The notes beneath the pieces are model-generated. The model did not search any database. It saw only the letters and a list, made by a program, of their open reading frames with translations, and was not told where the DNA came from. A DNA stretch of 64,000 bases from Acorus gramineus (lineage: Eukaryota; Streptophyta; Magnoliopsida; Acorales; Acoraceae). Below are positions 47,985 through 60,000 of the stretch, in pieces. The stretch spans positions 23,813,185 to 23,877,184 of the forward strand of contig CM060852.1 of the NCBI GenBank assembly GCA_030737835.1, in the 5' to 3' direction. The position numbers and the translations under genes were made by a program. How positions within the stretch are numbered: position 1 is the first letter of the stretch; each line of letters opens with the position of its first letter.

Positions 47985-49398
47985 CAATAATGATTCACAT
48001 GCCCCATTTTACAGGCCTATATAGGCCCCATGAGGTTGTACAAGTGTTAATACTTATTTTGCAATTTATGTCCTTTCCAAGAAGGAGTTGTTTACAATGG
48101 TTGATGTGTCATAATTTTTTGAATTTGTTTAGAGGATCAAATCCTATGATTTTTTGTAATTAAGAGTCTTCTTTCTTTTGCTTTATAAGATGAAAAAAAA
48201 ATACATGATCTATATGTTGTCCATCTACGGCTTCTTTTTCTTCTCCACTTAAAATAAAATTTGTATTTGAGTTACATTCATTTTTTTGCATTTGTTAAAT
48301 TTTTTATTATAGAATTTGATGCTAAATGTTAACTTCGATAACTCTTTTACAATATTTTTTTAAGATCACATAGAACCAGATCAGAAGGTTGTTTTAGAGG
48401 TTTTTCGAGCATTGATTTGTTTTTTGGAGGACTAGAAGTTTTCAAGCATTCATTTGTTTTTCGGAGGACTAGAGGTTTTTCAAGTTTTGATTTGTTTTTC
48501 GGAAGACTTTTCAGCCTCCGATCAGATCGAAAATCATAATTGAACAATTGAATGTCGTTTCCAATGTTTATCGATTCAGGTGTGGCCTTTTATTGTTTGT
48601 TATTTTTGTATTTGTTACAATTTTTTTTTATTGAATTTGGTACTAGATGTTAAATCTAGCAGCCTTAAATCTAGAGCGTTTGATCTTTAAATTATTTAAC
48701 AATTATATCTGGAAGTCGGTTACATTGTGGAATGTAACTAACTTTTAATTGCTTTATATAAATAAAGTCAGTTACAGTTACAAATGTAACTAACTTTTAA
48801 TGTAATTTATTGTTAAAATTAAGTTATATTTTATAAATATAACTGAATTTTATTCTGAACTCTAATTTATATTGTGATTTGTATTTTATTTATGCATTTA
48901 TTGAAAAAAAATTGCATCCATCACAAATACTTTGTTTGATGATTGGAATCGAAAAATTATAAATTAATAAAAGTGTTTAAAAAAAAGTTTTGATTATTCG
49001 TTATCGCCATCGATTTCTTGTTGAATGAGAGGCCATAAACAAAAATTTGATTTTTTTTTGTGTTTTTGATTAAATGGGGTTTTTTGAATGATTTTGTTTT
49101 TCAATTTCTTAAACCTTATAGGATTTGAATTTCGGTTCTGTTTTAAAAAATGTAATTAAATGATTTTTTTTTATATTGGTTTTGAAAAAAATAGGTTTCT
49201 TAAAATGAATTGAATATGTTATATGTTTTTTAAAAAATGTGGAGATAAATTTAATGAGGGAGAAAATCATGGGTTTTAAACGAGGATAATATTGTATTTT
49301 GTTTTTTTAATATTTTTTTTTTAAAAAAAATCAATAAGATAATGACACCTCACATATTGAATGAGGTCCAAATGGTGAGGTATGTACAGCACATACTC
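47985..49398. mobile_element. MULE-like non-autonomous element, copy 3
   Basis: It has a perfect 9 bp duplication TTTTTATAA (47976-47984 and 49399-49407). The left end CAATAATGATTCACATGCCC shares its first 11 bases with the right end of copy 1. The right end on the minus strand, GAGTATGTGCTGTACATACC, resembles the left ends of copies 1 and 2. Inside are a leader, a short exon-like ATGTCGTTTCC...GATTCAG|GTGTGG (48552-48580) and a few GTAACTAACTTTTAAT words, but no transposase. Confidence 0.75.
48395..48510. repeat. ~50 bp tandem repeat in MULE copy 3
   Basis: Two to three units of GAGGACTAGA(A/G)G-TTTTCAAG-CATT-GATTTGTTTTTCG occur in tandem. Confidence 0.6.
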
Positions 49399-49407
49399 TT
49401 TTTATAA

Positions 49408-51325
49408 CCGTACCTAACAAATGTGTTGAAAGGTTGGAGATTGCATGAGGTTCTAGGATTTAAGTTCCTTATCTGTGATTGATATTCACACACGACAAAC
49501 CACTCTAGATCACCCACCTGAAAATTTTGGTGGGCGGAGAGTATGAGACCGTTTGGAGTGAGGATATCACATGTTAGTTATATTGGTCTGTCATTAATGA
49601 ATCACAAAAGCATCATTATCCATGTTTGAACTTGGAATGCGAGACATAATTAATGGTTTTTTTAGATTCCACTTTTTTCCTGGGTAGTAGTTGTACTTTA
49701 ATATTTTTTTGATTTAACAAAAGTGGATGTGGAAGTGCCACGTAGCCCTCTCTTTATTATATGAGAATAATCTGTATAACTCCGTTAACTAAATCGCTTT
49801 TAGTTAATGGAAAATTAAAAAATCATGACATGTACTTATATTATTTAAAAAATATCATTTTAGCCCTATGTCACTCCAACTAATCAAGAAAACGATTAAT
49901 CCTAACTACACATCAAAAATTATCACAACGTCCTCACTCTTTATTTTTGAAAAATTAATATAGCTCCTTAAAAATTTATAAAAATCGAAAAATATCTGTA
50001 TAAAATCCATAAACCCCCTTAGATCCCTATCTTATTAGGCAAAATTTATTTTAGTCTCTATCATAACTGAAACTAACTAGATCTGTGATTGACTTTAACC
50101 ATAAATGATAAATTATTGTAATACCATTTTAAAATTTACTTTATAAATTACTGTAATACATTAACCAAATTTGTAGTTGATTTTAAGGAAATTTATTAAT
50201 TTTACACGGACCTATTCAGATCTTCATAAGTTTTTAGTGAGCTATATTGATTTTTTTTTTGTACCGTTGGTGAGTATGTGATAGTAGGAGTATTTTTAGG
50301 AAAATGCAGAGATATTTTTGTCATAAAAAAGACTAACTCAGATTTTTCATATATTGTAGGGATTAAATTCATTAACCATACATAATTTTTGGGGACTTCT
50401 GATGATTTTTCAATTTTTTAGGGATTAAAACTGATTTAGCTCACTTTCCAGGGGGTTATATGGACTTTTCCCTTGTTATAATTGGTGACTGTTGAATCCA
50501 AGAAAATGATGTCTAGCTCCATTACAACCCGTTTGCACTCCACAGTGGTTTTCTAAATTCTGTTTTTTTAATCATACATTCTTCAATTAAAGTGCATGAT
50601 GTATTGATGTTATAAGAAATAAAGTATATATTGATATACCTTAACATATTTTTTTAAATTAAAAAAATGATAAATTTTTTTACATCATATATTATGATAA
50701 AATCACATACACTATAATAATGCAATATATACTACGTTTTTTTTTATATTAAATGGTAGGCATGTGTCTTACTTTTATTTCAAAATAATATATACTACGT
50801 TATTATAATGTATGAGGATGTAAAACGGACTGAATGTATCAGCGCTCATATGTATTATATATCTAAATATTTCATATCTTTTAATTACAGTCTAATAATA
50901 AAAACTATTTTTTGGATAAATAACAAAAAAGAAAAAAAAGGAAGATTCATCATGTTTCAAGTTTCAACTCCCAACATCATGTTTCAACTCCCAACAGTCT
51001 TAATTTTTTTTTATAAAAAAAATAGGTACATTCTTACCACCAGCAGCACTTATATTTTAAAGACAAAATATTATTCCAAGTTCAAGATCAAAAATAAGAA
51101 ATAAAGAGAAAACAATCCACAAACACAACGAGGACCGACAATGGAAAGGGTGCTTACGTAGATGAGGATCTTCACCTCTTTTTTATTTTATATATTTATA
51201 AAAATAGTATATCTCACAACATAGACTGAGTAAAATTTATAATGACATATACAGATATGCTTCAATACATTGTGTAGGTGACCGAGTAATATATCAGTTT
51301 CATTTAAATACATATTTTATCTGCT
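49408..51325. other. AT-rich intergenic DNA with a probable decayed MITE
   Basis: No gene was seen. The segment about 49750-50472 has ends that are roughly inverted (CTGTATAACTCC and, on the minus strand, GTCCATATAACCCC) and repeated words such as ATCCCTA and AAAAATTTATAAA, suggesting an old MITE. Confidence 0.3.
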
Positions 51326-51328
51326 TTA

Positions 51329-51781
51329 GGCCCCGTTTGGATATAGAATAAGATTTATTATTGGGTATACATTTATTCCGGCATGAATTAGTATAAATAA
51401 GAATAAAATGATTTTTAATGTTTAGTCGTGTTTTGAATTATTTTCGTTGAGAAATGTAATAATAAAATTTTTGTTGGTTTATAAAATGTGAATGAAGTGT
51501 TTAAAAAATTTATAAAAAGTGAAAAAATAATGATAGTTGATTTGACATTTCATTTATTAGAGGTGATGACAGTTGATTTGATAGTGGGCCCACATATTCT
51601 TTGAGTGAAATAACCTGAAATAACTTTAATTCCTAAGTTGGTTAGAATCCATATATCACTTTATACCAGTTTATTCTGCATAAGATATTCTAGGATATAC
51701 CAGACATTCAAACTCGTTAAAACTCATATTCCAATCAGTACCACTTTATTGTGGGACTTTATTCCCAATCCAAATTGGGGC
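51329..51781. mobile_element. Tourist-type MITE
   Basis: The ends GGCCCCGTTTGGAT and, on the minus strand, GCCCCAATTTGGAT are flanked by TTA on both sides (51326-51328, 51782-51784). It is 453 bp with no coding region. A decayed relative lies at 35299-35717. Confidence 0.75.
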
Positions 51782-51936
51782 TTAACAAAACGATGGATCC
51801 ATAAATAAAGGAATTGAAAAGTCAATATCATTCTTTACAACATGTGCATAACCATTTTTTTGTGTGCCATCTATGTATCTAAAATGCATCCATTTGTTGT
51901 TGGGCTAACGCATGATGTTGAAGTTTGACAAGGGGT

Positions 51937-52495
51937 TAAGATTTCAAGAATAAGTTATTTTAGTTTTACAGAATAAAAAATTCATCAATTTTATTCATAT
52001 TTAAATTTGTTAAAATTGAGATAAAAAAATGGGGATAAATGTTATCCCAGCCTTTATGTGGAACAAAATATCCCATTTTCATTTCAAAATTTAAACAATT
52101 GTCTATAATTTATCTCGATTATTTTTCATACCAAACCGGGATAAACTATCATTTCATTCATTTATCTCCATAATTATCCCTTATCCCAACACTTATCCCA
52201 TTACGAAACTAGGGTTAAGGTTTTGATGATAAATTATTCTAATTTTAGGGGATAAAATGTCTATCAATTTTGTTCATATTTACATTTATCAAAACTGAGA
52301 TAAAAAGTGGGAATAAATGATATCCAAGCCTTTAGGTGGAACAAAGTATCCTTATTTTCATTTCAAAACTAGGAGAGCTGTCCGCAGTTTATCCTAATTA
52401 TTTTTTTATACCAAACGAGAATAAGTTATCCCCTTACTCACTTATCTACATAATTGCCCCTTATTCTAATACTTATCCTCTTATCAAACCAGCCC
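51937..52495. repeat. Tandem duplication of a ~275 bp MITE
   Basis: Two successive copies begin GGTTAAG(A/G)TTT near 51937 and 52213. Each runs through GAGATAAAAA...GGGA, a CC(A/T)(A/G)CCTTTA(T/G)GTGGAACAAA block and a TTATCC...CTTATCC end. A third relative is at 31610-32095. Confidence 0.65.
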
Positions 52496-53510
52496 AGTGT
52501 GTTATTAGACACTGTTAAACACAATATTCTTTTTTACAATTTTGTGTGTAATCTTATGTGTCTCTCACAAACATATTTCATTAAAAAACATGTAATTTTT
52601 AACTTGATGGTATATCCTTCATTACATAAAATATATTCTTTCAAAAATTTAAACATGTGAAGACCACAGGTGAGTACGCGTGCTGGGTTAATTTTAACAT
52701 TTTTTTTGTGTTTTTTCATATACATAGATTTGCAGTATTGATATGAAAAAGTGTATATTTTAACATATTTAAGATTTGTTTTTGAAAAAGGATAATATCT
52801 ACTAAAGGTTTTATTTCTAAAAGTCATAGTACATTCTATTAAAGATAACAATAGTAAATGTTTTGTTAGCTAACCAAACAATCCATAATTACGAGGTGTC
52901 ATAATTTTTTTTTTAATGGTAATTTTTTTCTTGATTAAATCTTCTCCTTTTCACATGCGATAACACTTGAATATAAGTTTCTTCATTAAAGAGAGGGTAT
53001 CTCGATCTACCATCTTAAAGTGTCAAAATATATGATCAAAGTAGACGTATCTTTCTAAAATATATTTCTAAATGACCAATAATTTCACCTGTACAATATA
53101 ATATTGTGTATCACTGTACCAATAAGTCGATCATTGATAATTTGATATATATTTTAATTTTAGTAGCAACATAAATAACTATTACAATATAGATAAATAT
53201 AATAAATCATACTTTGATTGATTGTATTTTAATTATTATTGTTAGAAAATATAATAATAAATTTTTTGTTATTTAACTGACAACAAATAAGCTGTGGATA
53301 AAAGACTCAACTACAAGGCTATATAAGAATGCAGGAATGACAATGTGTGTAGTGTAACTGTTCCATGTATAATTGTATGTATAAAAAAGCAAGATATAAA
53401 TGGTCTTTTTATTTAATGGACCCCATCCATTGAACTCCTCCCCAACTACTCCCTATGGATATAAAATAAGTTCTCAAAAACACCCTCATGTTTGAAACAG
53501 TGACCCAGCA
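52496..53510. other. AT-rich DNA upstream of the SPA gene
   Basis: No gene was recognised. The segment probably includes distal promoter sequence of the SPA-like gene. Confidence 0.4.
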
Positions 53511-53517
53511 AGGAGGA

Positions 53518-54079
53518 CTTATAAATATAAACATGCCAGGGACTTTAATTTTGAAAAATGTATAGAGAGAAAGGAGAAACTGTTATGTTGTGCGTTTTGT
53601 GAGGACGAGAAGTCTTGGAAGAGAAGAGGCTGAAAACAATTATAGGTGTTCAATTTTTTTTTTTTCGAGTGGCTAGGAACTCAGGTACATGAGATCCTTA
53701 TCTCTCCTGTTGTGTCTCCCTTTTTTTCTTTTAATAAATTATTCTCTCTTCCTCTCTCTCTTTTGATCTTTCTCTCTCCAGTTCGTTGTGAAAGCCAGAG
53801 CCTTTTGGATGGTTCATGTTGGTTTCGGATGTGAATGTGGACTTCAATTCAGATGGGTCTCTGCGTTTAAGCTAAAAAAGCTAGCTTTTTTTTATGCTCA
53901 AAATGGAATTTTTTTTTCCGAATGGGTTATCTTGGGTCGCACTGAAATGGGTGGTCCGATGTTGCCCACTTCAGTTTTTCCAATAAAAATCGGATTTTGA
54001 TGCGTTTCAGTTCGAGTTGTCGATTGGGTTCTTCGATTGGGTCTTGTTTGATGTTGTTGGTGATAGATGGATAGAAGAG
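53518..54079 (+). promoter_or_regulatory. Core promoter and 5' UTR of the SPA-like gene
   Basis: TTATAAATATAA at about 53519-53530 is a plausible TATA box. The leader holds a long CT-rich stretch (53740-53780), common in plant 5' UTRs. A 5' UTR intron is possible: donor CTCAG|GTACAT at 53685 and acceptor TCTCTCCAG ending 53781 (97 bp). Confidence 0.4.
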
Positions 54080-57000
54080 ATGGACGGCTCCGAGGGGTCG
54101 GGTCGCGAGAGGTTTAGCACATCGAGGCCCCCCGACGCGAGGTCCATCGGATTCCGCCATTTCCGAGACAGGATCGCCGGCGCAGCCGCCTTGCCCCCGC
54201 TTCCGCCACCGCCGACGAGCAATTTGGATTGCCAGATTGGATCCTCGGGCGTCTGCGATGCCTCCGGACCACCGCCGCCGCCGGAGGCAGGGGAGATCAG
54301 CCTGAGAGAGTGGTTGGACAAGCCGGAGCGGTCCGTGGACCTCTTCGAGTGCTTGCACATATTCAGACAGATTGTCGACACTGTCAACCTGGCTCACTCG
54401 CAGGGCATTGTCATCAACAACGTCCGCCCATCGTGCTTCGTCATGTCGGCGTTCAATCGCGTCGCGTTCATCGAGTCTGCCTCGTGCTCGAGCTCGGGCT
54501 CTGATTCTTGCGGCGATGGGTCGGATGGGAAGGCGGGGGTGGAGCAGTGTTCGTCCTCTCCGTCCACCGAAGATTGCCTGCCGCATTCGGGGTTCACGCC
54601 TATGGTGGGAGCCTCGGAGAGGTCGAGTTCGGCTTATTTGACGCGCTTGTCTTCTATTGAAGAGATTGAAGGGGGAGAATTGGAGGGTTGTGGGAAGGGA
54701 AGGGATGGAGGTTTCCCATTGAAGCAAATATTGGTTATTGAGTTGAATTGGTATACGAGTCCTGAAGAGGCTGCTGGGGCGTCCCCTTCATTCGCTTCGG
54801 ATATCTATCGCTTGGGGGTTCTTCTCTTTGAGGTTTGTGGTTGAATTTGTTTGAAATTGTTTTTGTTTGTCGTTGAGTTTTGTTGTGGTGTTTATTTGAA
54901 TTGTTATTTGTCAGTTGTTTTGCACGTTTAGTTCTTTGGACGAGAAGCTTAGGACGATGTCCAACCTGAGACATCGAGTTCTTCCCCCTCAGCTGCTGCT
55001 GAAGTGGCCGAAGGAGGCTTCGTGTTGCCTGTGGCTGTTGCATCCTCAGCCGAATACACGGCCAAAAATGAGGTGGAGTTGCTTTACTCTAAAACCTGAG
55101 CTTCTTGATCTTCAATGGGCACTATGAATTGTGTTCTGTCACTTGAATATATAGTATAAAAAAGAGTGGGGTAGAAGGAATTATGTTATTATCATACTTT
55201 GCATGTGATTTAACTTTTGGGAGCTACGTGGGTGGGTGCTTTTGGCCACCATGAATTGGTTTCATGTACTTTTCTAAACTTAAGCCTTGGCTTTTGAAAA
55301 ATGTTGGTTACTAGTGTCTTTGGCCCAACATGAATTCTTGAAAGTGCATATGTAGAGTTTTTCATAACTTGCCAAAGTAAGCTTAAGTTACCATAACACC
55401 ACGAGCGTGATGCGGGAGATGGTGGCAAATTCAATCCACATGAATCAATGTCGGTACAATGGTCTCGGATTAGTTTTTTTTTCTTGGGCTTGTGTCTTAT
55501 TGAGTTTGTTAAAACCTAGATGCCTTAGGTTCAATCTCTATCTGTCTAAATAAAAAAAGGAGTAATGCTATTAGAATTGGTGTAATGGTGTTTGAGTGAT
55601 ACTTATGCCATGAATGGATGTGTAGCACCCTAGGATTACATACAGATAATTAAATGGGCTCATGGCTTTAAACATGTCTTTGTGTGTGAGAATCAGGGGG
55701 ATTTTTTTTCAACCCATATTAATGTTTCATAACCCTGATTTAGATTGGGTGGTGGCTGGTATTTTTTTGAGCAGTTCAGAATTCCTTTTCTCTTATGCCT
55801 TTAATTTTTAGTATTTATATTTGACATAAGGTGGTCTTTGAGTCTCCTTTTTGCATCATGGAGAAGATATGAAGTTTGACCTCTTACTGTCACTCAGTTT
55901 TTTTTTACTCTTTTGGCTTAAAAAAAAGAGCTTTGGTACACCTAGCCCTAAAAATCACCCAATTTTTAGCCTCCGGGTCATATGCATTTATTTGGAGGTC
56001 ATATGCATTTGCATTAAAGAAGGAATTTTTGTATAAATGCATATGACCTTAAACAAAATGTGTAGGGCTAAAAATTGGGTGATTTTCAAGGCTGGATGTA
56101 ACATTTTCCTTAAAAAATTGATTCTTTTTTATCCATCCCAAAGGCATCTAGAAATAGAAATGTTTCATAAAGCAGTTTTTAAGAATCCTTTGAGCTTCTG
56201 TTGATAACTTGATGTGGCATTTACCGTTTTAGTACTAGATTCTCGATTTGATCTATAGTGAAACTTCTTATGGAATCACAAGCAATTTTGTCGAGAGTAT
56301 TTGACATTACATGATACTGTCTTTATTTTTTGTAGTCTGACAACATGCCATATTGGTTTGGGCCAGGGACTGAAAGTATGACTTCCTGAAAGTACGACTT
56401 TGTAAATCTAAGATTATATGCTCTATTACAATTTCAATTCAACTGTTAATATTTAGGGCCCGTTGGGTGTTCATTCTCATTAAGATTATGCTAGACAACT
56501 AGAAAAATTGTATTTGGAATCCTCCATTCCTGTGTTCATTCCTGTACATTCCAAACCAAATTTTTCCTTCCACGTAATCTATCAGAACTTGATTCCTAGG
56601 AAGGAAGCTTCTACTGGACCAGAGTTACTAAACTGCCCCCAAGGCTATGTTATGTTTATCAATGGAGACATGGTACTCTGATATATAGGGGGTGCAATGT
56701 TTTTACGAGGAAAGCACATTGTTTTAATAATCTGTTATGCCAAATAATGAAATGGACCCCTTTTCTCACTTATAATTGCTTTCTCTCTTTCTTAGATATA
56801 TCAGTATCTCATTATCATCCATGCTCTACTAAGCATGTTACCAGACTGGCTGCCAGTTTTTTTCCTCAAAACAAAAATAAAAAGAAAAAAAATCTTGTGA
56901 GCAGTTGAGGCGAAGTTGATAACTGTGATGATTAGGTATCATACATTGGATGATTATACCTGCATAGTCCAACAGGTCCATAGTATATGCTTCTATAATT

Positions 57001-60000
57001 TTTTGTAACAGTTTTCTATGTATTGATAGTTTGTTTAGTTCCATTGATACATTGTACATGTAATAATTAGTTTGAAATGCAACCGGTATTTGTGCCATTT
57101 ATTAAAATTTATACATCCTCATTAGCTTTACTTGCATGGTATTTGACAGTGAGGTCTTACAAAGCCAGTTCCTCAATGAACCACGTGATAATTTGGAAGA
57201 ACGTGAAGCTGCAATCAAATTGAAAGAGGAAATAGAAGAGCAAGAGCTGTTGCTGGAGTTTCTCTTGCAAATGCGGCAGAGAAAACAAGATACAGCTGAT
57301 AAGTTACATGATGCCATCTGTTGCCTCTCCTCTGACATTGAAGAAGTTCTCGAGCAGCAGTCGATCCTCAAAAAGAAGGGGATCTTATATCCTGAAACAG
57401 ACAAGGATGAGAACTCAGCATTGGAAAAGACGGATCAACTGTTGTCCTATCCCACTAGGATCGAAGATTCAGCCACCTCAGGTTCAAGAAAACGTTCCCG
57501 TCCAGGTTTCGAGATGCACAATGAAGAGAAATCAGAGCCACATTTGGAGAAGGAAGGCTTCTCGTCCAAAAACACCCGGCTGATGAAGAACTTCAAGAAA
57601 TTGGAGGCCGCATATTTCTCGACAAGGTTGAGGATGGTGAGGTCGGCAGGGAGAAGTGCAAGTAGAAGTTTTCCTGCGAGTAGTACTGGTAGAGGTTCAA
57701 TTGAGAGGACTGAATTGAGCTCTGTCAATAATTTAGCCTCTAAGGGAGGTGAAGGCGGTGGAAAAAGATGTGGGTGGATAGACCCATTCCTCGATGGTCT
57801 TTGCAAATATCTGTCTTTCAGTAAACTAAAAGTTCGAGCAGACCTAAAGCAAGGAGATTTGTTGAACTCGTCGAGCTTAGTTTGTTCTCTAAGTTTTGAT
57901 AGGGACAAGAAGTTTTTTGCGACTGCGGGTGTGAATAGGAAAATCAAGATTTTTGAGTGTGACATGATCTTAGATGAAGATCGTGACATCCATTATCCCG
58001 TTGTCGAGATGGCTAGTAAGTCAAAACTAAGCAGTGTCTGTTGGAATGGCTACATTAAGAGCCAGATTGCATCAAGTGACTTTGAAGGTGTTGTGCAGGT
58101 GTTTACATATTTTTATATGTTTTTATTAGCATGTATTAATTTCATAGGCTTATATGTTCTAGTTTTAACATCTTAACTGAACTCCATTTAGGTATGGGAT
58201 GTAACAAGAAATCAGGTATTTCTCGAAATGAGGGAGCATGAGAGGCGTGTTTGGTCCGTGGACTTCTCGCAAATGGATCCTACAAGGTTGGCTAGTGGTA
58301 GTGACGACGGGACTGTGAAGCTGTGGAATATCAATCAGGCAATTCTATTCTTGCACTTGGTGTATGTCGGCATTGAAACTAAATGTACTGCGGTCATCTA
58401 ATTGCCAACACCTGTTTTGTATTCAAGATGTTTAATAAGTGATTGGTATTACTTGTTTTTATTGATGCAGGGAGTAAGCATTGGTACCATCAGGACAAAG
58501 GCCAACGTGTGCTCTGTTCAGTTCCCGCCTGATTCTGCTCGCTCTCTTGCAATTGGCTCAGCAGATCATAAGATATACTGCTATGATCTTCGTAACACCA
58601 GAATTCCTTGGTGCACATTAGTTGGTCATACGAAAACTGTGAGCTATGTGAAATTTATTGATTCGTCAACCCTTGTATCCGCCTCCACAGACAATACACT
58701 GAAGCTTTGGGATCTGTCCATGAACACTTCCAGGGTGCTTGACACCCCTGTTCAGACATTTACAGGGCACACAAATATTAAGGTGTGCTCCCTCGTTCTG
58801 TCTTCTAAAAGTTATGGAAAAATTTGATAAAATAATTTCATCTATTGCTCTTACAATGCACCTCCGGTCTGTGTGCGCGCATGTGATTTATCTTCCAAAC
58901 TCCTTGTGAAAGATTTTTCTTGTCAAGGAGAAGAAAAGATTTTTCAAGCTTGTTAATATAATATTTTTTCTATGGGATGTTCTCATGTAACTGTTTGTTC
59001 CCTAGCTTCCTTTGCTGCCTTTCTTTTTATGACTGAAGTGTTCGCCATTCTAACTTGAAGTGAACTACGCGTATTTAACAAACGGTGGATACTTGTGTGT
59101 AAGCTTTTTTTATGATGAATACATATAGCTCTACCCAACATAACCAAAGGCCTATTCATTTGTCTAAATGTAATTTTCTTATATATGTTTGATGACATGG
59201 ATAGAATAATTTAAACATGTCAGTTGCCGGTGTGATCATATATTCTCTGTTTAAACCATAAAATTTTCACATAAAAGTGAAACAATGTTGTTGCAGTGGA
59301 TCTTAACGATGTTCTAAATCCATTTCTATCAGATTCTTGTATCGTTTGAGTTTCTGTTCTCTCCTAGATCATGTTTTAGAAATTATATTGAGTTTTGATA
59401 TTTATAGAAAAAATATGAACTTTCATGATGATGCTATGCTTGCGTTCTACGGAACAAGAGAAGTTGTAAATCTTTGAATAAATCATCAACAGTGTCTATT
59501 AGAGCGTGCAATTTATTGTGAAACCTCCTCCAAACATATAGGATTTAAAAAAATTGTGAAGACTGGAGATATAAAATTTGTTTGTTATGCTAATTTTTTA
59601 TTATTTCCTATGATGCATTTCTTCTACAAAGTTTTATTGTCAGTCGATTGATGTCTAATGCGATTTTTTTATTTGACTTCAGAATTTTGTTGGTCTATCC
59701 ATATCAGATGGTTACATTGCTACAGGATCAGAAACAAACGAGGTATGGTTTTTTCCCTTATTTTCCTTGAACTTAACTAATGTGCAACTTAAACCCTATT
59801 CCACTTTGTTAGTATAAATAAGTCATCGTTTAGACATATATAGTCTGCGAGCTTCGTATCGTCATATGTAAATTGAATGTAAATTGTTGACTCAATTTTT
59901 GGCATTTCATTAGATGTCAACTAGTCTTCTCCAATGCAAGATGTGCGTGTAAATAAAAAAAAAAAATGCTCACAACCAATATCCCTGAATTTTTTCAATC

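Noticed and set aside
54017..54079. N-terminal extension of the SPA-like protein
   Set aside because: It would need a TTG start; the first in-frame ATG is at 54080 and gives the usual protein start.
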